Shown piece by piece: positions 11,302-15,449 of a stretch of DNA of 15,449 nt. Positions within the stretch are counted from its first letter, which is position 1. Every line of letters starts with the position of its first letter. This DNA is from Parcubacteria group bacterium (GTDB lineage Bacteria; Patescibacteriota; Minisyncoccia; Phycocordibacterales; UBA12088): NCBI GenBank assembly GCA_021731325.1, contig JAKFXP010000113.1, positions 1 through 15,449 on the forward strand. Reading direction: 5' to 3'. The notes under the pieces were generated by a model. That model made no database searches, had not been told where the DNA came from, and was given only the letters and a program-made list of their open reading frames with translations. Position numbers and translations under genes: made by a program.

Positions 11302-13668
11302 TTACACTTCTTTCATTTCTCCCCAATTAACCCCTCTCTCAACATCAACTTTGAGAGGCACCCCTCGGGTCTCTTCGAGGGTCATCGCCCCCTCCATAGT
11401 CTCACGCACCAAGGTAGTCATATCATCCACCAACTCGTCTCGAACCTCAAATACAAGTTCGTCATGAACTTGTATGGTCAAAAACACCTTGGCATGTAAG
11501 TTACGGTCAGAGAGGGTGTTGTTGATGCGCACCATCGCACGTTTAATAATGTCTGCTTGAGTACCTTGTATGGGTGCATTGAGTGCCATACGCTCTGCTT
11601 GCGCCTGTACGTACGGTAGTGGGGATCGAATCCCTTCAAAGTATCGCCGTCTCCCAAACCATGTTTCGGTATACCCCCGACTACGCACTTCTGCTTTAAT
11701 GACGTCCATATATCGCTTAATTCCTGAAAACCGCTTAAAGTACTCGTCGAGGTAGGTTTGCGCCTCACCTCGTTTCGTGTGTGTTGCTTCCGCAAGGGCG
11801 TTGGCGCCCATACCATAGAGAATACCAAAATTAATAGCTTTTGCCCGACGTCTCATTTCCTTGTCCACCATCTCAGGAGGAACATCAAACACCTGTGCTG
11901 CCACGGCGGTGTGAATATCCTGCCCCTCTTTAAAGACAGTGATTAATTTTTCATCCCCTGAGAGAAAAGCGGCTACTCGAAGTTCAATTTGTGAGTAGTC
12001 TGCAGCAATGAGGGTGAACCCCGGTGGCGCGACGATTGCTCGTCGTATTGCCGCTCCGCGAGTACTTTTGATTGGTATGTTTTGCATATTCGGGCTTTGA
12101 CTCGATATGCGCCCCGTCGTCGTCCCGGCGGGCGAGAAGTGTGCGTGGAGGCGACTATCCTTGTCTACCATAGTGGGGAGATTGTCTATGTAGGTTGACA
12201 ATAATTTCTGTAACTCACGGTACTCAAGGATATCTGCCACAATAGGGTAATGCTCAACATATTTTTTTAATTCATCCTCTCGGGTAGAGCGTTGTCCTGT
12301 TGCGGTACGTTTCCCTTTTCCTGTCCCTATCGCAAGTCGTTCGAACAAGACCTCGCCAAGCTGTCGAGGGGAGTTGAGGTTAAATTCTTCTCCCGCAAGG
12401 GTAAAAATATTCTTTGCAAGTACGTCAAGGTCGGTATGGTATCGCTTCGAAAGCGCGTGGAGATACTCCACGTCCAACAAAATACCTCGGGATTCCATAC
12501 GCTCAATAACAGAAATGAGGGGTACTTCAATACCTTCATATACACGCAATAAGTTCTCTTTGTGCAGTTCCGCAAAAATCTTAGTACGCGCATCTTTAAA
12601 GGTATGGGTACCTGTGTGCTCAAACATATCTTCGAGCGAAGGGTTGGTGGTGTCACTCTTGAGTACCCACAATGCAAGCGCGGTTGCTGCAAACTCATGC
12701 GGATCTATTACTTCCACTTCTTCTTCTACCACCTGCTCACCAAACTCCCCTAGGAGAGTACGCAACCGAGTGGCGAGTGTGCGGAACCCAAGTTCGGTAA
12801 ACATCGTGAGTGCTTTGGGGAGATTTGCAGTTTCTCGCCATGGTGTATCGAGGGTCGGAATCGTGATCGGAACATCACATCGTATAGTAGCCAATTCCCG
12901 ACTAAACCGCGCCTCATCTTCTCCTTCAATAAGGAGCCCTATAATACGTGGTTTAATACCCGCTTCGGTAAGTTTTTCAGGATGGGTATGGAGTGTGGCA
13001 TACAGCTCGTCAATGGAGCCAAATCGGGTGATGAGTTCGGTTGCTGTTTTTTCACCAATTCCTCGTATGCCCGGTATGTTGTCTGACGGATCGCCTCGCA
13101 ACCCTTTATAGTCTGCAACTCGCGCAGGCCCAAACCCATAGCGGGATAGTACCGCCGCTTCATTGTAGGTTATGGTGTCCGCAAGACCCTTTTTTAGGGT
13201 GTACACTTTTACCCGATCTCCATCCACTAACTGGAGAGTGTCCATGTCCCCCGAAGCGATAATAACCTCAAGATCAGGTTCTCCCCGCAATGCGTACGCC
13301 AGGGTGCCCAAAATATCATCGGCCTCAAATCCAGGTGCCTCCAGTCGTGGCACGGAAAGCGCATCGAGGAGGTCTTTCGACCGCTCAAGCTGCAGCACGA
13401 GCGCATCGTCAGTCTTCTGCCTGGTTCCTTTGTATGCCGCATACGCTTCGTGACGATGGGTCGGCTCAGGCAAGTCAAATGCAGCAATAACATACTCTGG
13501 CTTCAGCTCTTCCATGACCTTAATGAGGAATGCGCCAAGTCCGTACAGTGCCCCGGTGGGTTCACCTTTGGGCGAAGTAAAGTCGGGAAGTGCGTGGTAT
13601 GCACGATGTAATATTGCATGAGTATCCAATAAGACAACGCTACGTTTCTTTTCTGTATGTTGTTTCAT
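11302..13668 (-). CDS. polA: DNA polymerase I with 5'-3' exonuclease and much reduced 3'-5' domain
   Basis: A 788-residue polymerase for Okazaki fragment processing and repair; E. coli has 928 and Taq 832. Residues 1 to about 300 are the 5'-3' exonuclease: LLDTHAILHRAYHAL, EADDILGTLA (115-124), ASGDMDTLQL (138-147) and GLRGDPSDNIPGIRGIGEKTA with the H3TH loop. Only about 70 residues (305-376) stand where a 190-residue proofreading domain should be, and no DxE exonuclease motif is seen, so proofreading is almost certainly lost. The polymerase is intact: motif A DYSQIELR (557-564), motif B RRRAKAINFGILYG (606-619) with Phe614, motif C VHDELVFE (734-741). It follows tsaE by six bases and precedes holA by five. 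No Shine-Dalgarno precedes the ATG, which suggests coupled translation. Confidence 0.97.
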   Translation of the reverse strand: MKQHTEKKRSVVLLDTHAILHRAYHALPDFTSPKGEPTGALYGLGAFLIKVMEELKPEYVIAAFDLPEPTHRHEAYAAYKGTRQKTDDALVLQLERSKDLLDALSVPRLEAPGFEADDILGTLAYALRGEPDLEVIIASGDMDTLQLVDGDRVKVYTLKKGLADTITYNEAAVLSRYGFGPARVADYKGLRGDPSDNIPGIRGIGEKTATELITRFGSIDELYATLHTHPEKLTEAGIKPRIIGLLIEGEDEARFSRELATIRCDVPITIPTLDTPWRETANLPKALTMFTELGFRTLATRLRTLLGEFGEQVVEEEVEVIDPHEFAATALALWVLKSDTTNPSLEDMFEHTGTHTFKDARTKIFAELHKENLLRVYEGIEVPLISVIERMESRGILLDVEYLHALSKRYHTDLDVLAKNIFTLAGEEFNLNSPRQLGEVLFERLAIGTGKGKRTATGQRSTREDELKKYVEHYPIVADILEYRELQKLLSTYIDNLPTMVDKDSRLHAHFSPAGTTTGRISSQSPNMQNIPIKSTRGAAIRRAIVAPPGFTLIAADYSQIELRVAAFLSGDEKLITVFKEGQDIHTAVAAQVFDVPPEMVDKEMRRRAKAINFGILYGMGANALAEATHTKRGEAQTYLDEYFKRFSGIKRYMDVIKAEVRSRGYTETWFGRRRYFEGIRSPLPYVQAQAERMALNAPIQGTQADIIKRAMVRINNTLSDRNLHAKVFLTIQVHDELVFEVRDELVDDMTTLVRETMEGAMTLEETRGVPLKVDVERGVNWGEMKEV

Positions 13669-13674
13669 GTTGAT

Positions 13675-14151
13675 TTATTCTACACTACCCTCAGTATCAC
13701 CATACGGCATATTAATCTCACGCGTTGATTCATCAATATGGTTAATGGTGATGTCGAGCGCTTGTGTTGGAACCCCCCTCCCCACCTGCTCCGGCCACTC
13801 GATAACAATTAGATTCTTTGGGTCTGTGGCAAAGGTGTCCCAGCCAATAGTAGTAAGCTCTTCTTCCCCCTGTAACCGATACGCATCAATATGTATTAAT
13901 CGTTTCCATGGTACGGGTGCATGGGTGTGGTAGGTCTTTTGTATCACATAGGTGGGGCTGGTGATAACCTCATTCACCCCCAACGCTCCTGCGATTCCTT
14001 TTACAAAGACTGTTTTACCCGCCCCCAAGTTGCCCCGGAGCGCAATAATCGTGCTCGTTGCCCGGAGCGCCTGATTCTGCATAAGGGTGGTGACGAGCTG
14101 TGCCCCAAGCGCTTCTGTTTCATGGGGGTTGTGGGTAATAACAATTGCCAT
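13675..14151 (-). CDS. tsaE: tRNA t6A37 biosynthesis ATPase TsaE
   Basis: A 158-residue P-loop ATPase that works with TsaB and TsaD to add threonylcarbamoyl to A37 of ANN-reading tRNAs. Walker A is RGNLGAGKT (39-47), followed by VFVKGIAGALGV; SPTYVIQKTY matches the TsaE switch region; HIDAYRL and IEWPEQVG are the further family motifs. Length matches the family. I start at ATG 14151 (MAIVITHNPHETEALG); the 20 residues encoded upstream are not TsaE-like. TATACT lies ten bases before the ATG on the minus strand, so this is the likely first gene of the tsaE-polA-holA operon. TsaB and TsaD are not in the window. Confidence 0.95.
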   Translation of the reverse strand: MAIVITHNPHETEALGAQLVTTLMQNQALRATSTIIALRGNLGAGKTVFVKGIAGALGVNEVITSPTYVIQKTYHTHAPVPWKRLIHIDAYRLQGEEELTTIGWDTFATDPKNLIVIEWPEQVGRGVPTQALDITINHIDESTREINMPYGDTEGSVE

Positions 14152-14230
14152 AGGTACCTGTAGTATACGCAGATGTGCAAAAATAAAGAAGGGTGAATCC
14201 GCTCCACTCATTTGGTACCATAAAACCGTA

Positions 14231-14259
14231 TTGCTCGTCTATGCATAAGCACGTACACT
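14231..14259 (+). promoter_or_regulatory. Putative promoter of the pilB-like gene
   Basis: TTGCTC (14231-14236), a 17-base spacer and TACACT (14254-14259), ending seven bases before ATG 14267. The message would be leaderless, in line with the missing ribosome site. The 115-base region is shared with divergent tsaE. Confidence 0.4.
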
Positions 14260-14266
14260 ATAGAGC

Positions 14267-15449
14267 ATGTCTGTACAAATGAGTACTGCGTCGATTGAAA
14301 AACTCGACGCAATGCGCAAAAAAGAGGAGGAGGATTTGGTATCCATACTCTCAACAAAGCACGGGATTCCGTACGCTAATCTTTCGAGTGTGGCCATTAG
14401 CACCGATGGACTTGGACTCTTACCCGAAGATGTTGCTCGGGCACATGAAATGGCCATCTTTGGCAAGAATGGTAAAAACCTGATGGTGGCGGTTCGTGCA
14501 CCTAACAACCCGGATTTACAAAAAGTATTCTCGGGGCTCGAAGAACGTGGATACCAAACCAAATTATTTATGGTGTCCCATGCGTCACTTGAGTATGTGT
14601 GGGCACATTATAAAAGCATCTCGTTTGCTGTTGAGACCGAGGCGGGTGTCCTTGATGTTTCGAGTGAAGAAATACATACCCTTATCACCTCACTCACCAC
14701 CCTTCAATTGACCCGTGATGCGGTCAATAAGGTGTTGCAAATGAAGAAGATTTATCGGATCACCCGAACGCTCGAAGTGCTTATTGCAGGCGCATTGGCA
14801 AATCGAGCGTCAGATATTCACATTGAACCCGAGGAAACAAACGTGCTGGTGCGATACCGTTTGGATGGTGTACTGACGCCCGTTGCTCCTATTGATGTGG
14901 AGACGTACCGCGCGGTACTCACCCGCATCAAACTCCTCTCGGGACTTAAGATAAATATACGAAATAGTGCACAAGATGGTCGTTTTAGTGTTCGTCTCGA
15001 CAATAAAGAGATTGAGATTCGTACTTCTCTTCTCCCCGGCAATAATGGTGAGTCGGTGGTTATGCGTTTACTCGACCCAACCTCCATTGGTATCTCCCTT
15101 GAGCGCCTTGGCATGCGCCCTCAGTTCCTCGAAGTCGTCCGCACCGAACTAGAAAAACCAAATGGCTTAGTGTTAAACACCGGGCCAACAGGGTCAGGAA
15201 AAACGACTACGTTGTACGCTTTTTTGAAACACGTCCTTGACCCAGGATTAAAAATCCTTACGATTGAAGACCCAATTGAGTACCATCTTGCGGGGATTGT
15301 GCAAACGCAGGTTAATCACAAAGAATACACGTTTGCGTCAGGTCTGCGGAGTGCTCTCCGACAAGACCCCGACATGATCATGGTTGGTGAGATCAGTGAC
15401 GAAGAAGTTGCTTCAACAGCAACTTCTTCGTCACGGATCTCACCAACCA
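14267..15449 (+). CDS. PilB/GspE-family type IV pilus or type II secretion ATPase, partial
   Basis: The first 384 or so codons of a secretion ATPase that powers pilus assembly at the inner membrane. Residues 1 to about 150 form a MshEN-like N-terminal domain. ASDIHIEPEE (181-190) and VRYRLDGVL begin the N2 domain. The Walker A GPTGSGKTTTLYAF is at 306-319, the Asp box ILTIEDPIEYHL at 330-341, and RSALRQDPDMIMVGEI at 361-376 is the Walker B region. The C-terminal third, including the zinc-binding and HLV-x-STLHTN parts, is missing because the sequence ends. Family members have GEIRDEE; here Arg is Ser377, but the reverse arm of the terminal palindrome carries the codon that restores Arg. Codons after about 15417 are read from the fold-back and are not real protein. 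No Shine-Dalgarno precedes the ATG. Confidence 0.92.
   Translation, partial: MSVQMSTASIEKLDAMRKKEEEDLVSILSTKHGIPYANLSSVAISTDGLGLLPEDVARAHEMAIFGKNGKNLMVAVRAPNNPDLQKVFSGLEERGYQTKLFMVSHASLEYVWAHYKSISFAVETEAGVLDVSSEEIHTLITSLTTLQLTRDAVNKVLQMKKIYRITRTLEVLIAGALANRASDIHIEPEETNVLVRYRLDGVLTPVAPIDVETYRAVLTRIKLLSGLKINIRNSAQDGRFSVRLDNKEIEIRTSLLPGNNGESVVMRLLDPTSIGISLERLGMRPQFLEVVRTELEKPNGLVLNTGPTGSGKTTTLYAFLKHVLDPGLKILTIEDPIEYHLAGIVQTQVNHKEYTFASGLRSALRQDPDMIMVGEISDEEVASTATSSSRISPT
15381..15449. repeat. Terminal fold-back palindrome, probable assembly or amplification artefact
   Basis: The 32 bases 15381-15412 and 15418-15449 are reverse complements with one mismatch (15395 against 15435) around the loop TCAAC. 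The right arm ends at the last base of the sequence. The left arm is conserved pilB coding sequence; the right arm is its inverted copy. A natural short pair GTTGCT/AGCAAC at the loop could have primed the fold-back. Confidence 0.85.

Noticed and set aside
12374..13111. 245-codon plus-strand open frame opposite polA
   Set aside because: It is an antisense shadow of well conserved polA sequence; Ser/Arg-rich composition is typical of such shadows.
1..15449. CRISPR arrays, transposases, phage genes, restriction systems
   Set aside because: No regularly spaced repeats and no proteins of these kinds were seen; the direct repeats found are tRNA-derived or simple tandem units.

Overview
The window reads as a gene-dense bacterial chromosome segment at the end of a contig, most likely from a Candidate Phyla Radiation (Patescibacteria, Parcubacteria-like) genome. 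This is an inference from several things together: compact housekeeping proteins; a DNA polymerase I whose proofreading domain is nearly gone; a Mur ligase and a sugar transferase with shortened N-termini; a very short DNA polymerase III delta-like protein; starts that mostly lack Shine-Dalgarno sequences; and one tRNA with encoded CCA beside one without. No 16S gene is present to settle the taxonomy.

Layout. 1-1267 (minus): a two-gene unit, a small XRE-type regulator followed by a membrane-anchored protein of unknown function whose C-terminus resembles a protease propeptide/I9 inhibitor domain. 1268-1689: gene-free, with a long imperfect inverted repeat, 11-bp tandem repeats, a G-rich tract and an 11-bp hairpin. 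1690-2604 (plus): a HAD phosphatase with a terminator, then a possible 56-codon gene whose ribosome binding site lies in a predicted hairpin and which ends at a strong terminator. 2684-3341 (plus): a two-helix membrane protein and tRNA-Arg(GCG). 3342-3500: a structured trailer ending in a bidirectional terminator. 3520-3792 (minus): rpsT. 3884-5769 (plus): ruvA and a MurE-like ligase. 5731-6219 (minus): a SpoU-type RNA methyltransferase overlapping the Mur ligase tail to tail. 6309-6686 (plus): a DoxX-like membrane protein. 6698-6904 (plus): a promoter, a partial tRNA-Lys copy and intact tRNA-Lys(UUU). 6987-8725 (minus): a sugar transferase and two Nudix hydrolases. 8741-9219: no gene, but a TATAAT box and a run of hairpins that includes a second copy of the tRNA-Lys 3' end. 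9220-10167 (plus): a CNNM/CorC-type transporter. 10215-10481 (minus): a small unknown protein. 10586-14151 (minus): holA-like, polA and tsaE in one tight operon. 14267-end (plus): a PilB/GspE-type ATPase, cut by the contig end.

How the genes fit together. tsaE-polA-holA is a tightly packed housekeeping operon (tRNA t6A modification, Okazaki/repair polymerase, clamp loader delta). ruvA and rpsT share a divergent promoter region. The Mur ligase, sugar transferase and pilus ATPase point to a cell that makes peptidoglycan, surface glycans and type IV pili. The stretch 6905-9084, holding the sugar transferase and both Nudix genes, is bounded by 14-bp direct repeats of the tRNA-Lys 3' end and could be a small tRNA-borne island, though no integrase is visible.

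Caution. The last 69 bases form a nearly perfect 32-bp fold-back palindrome that interrupts the pilB reading frame. This looks like a chimera or assembly artefact, so sequence after about 15417 should not be trusted.
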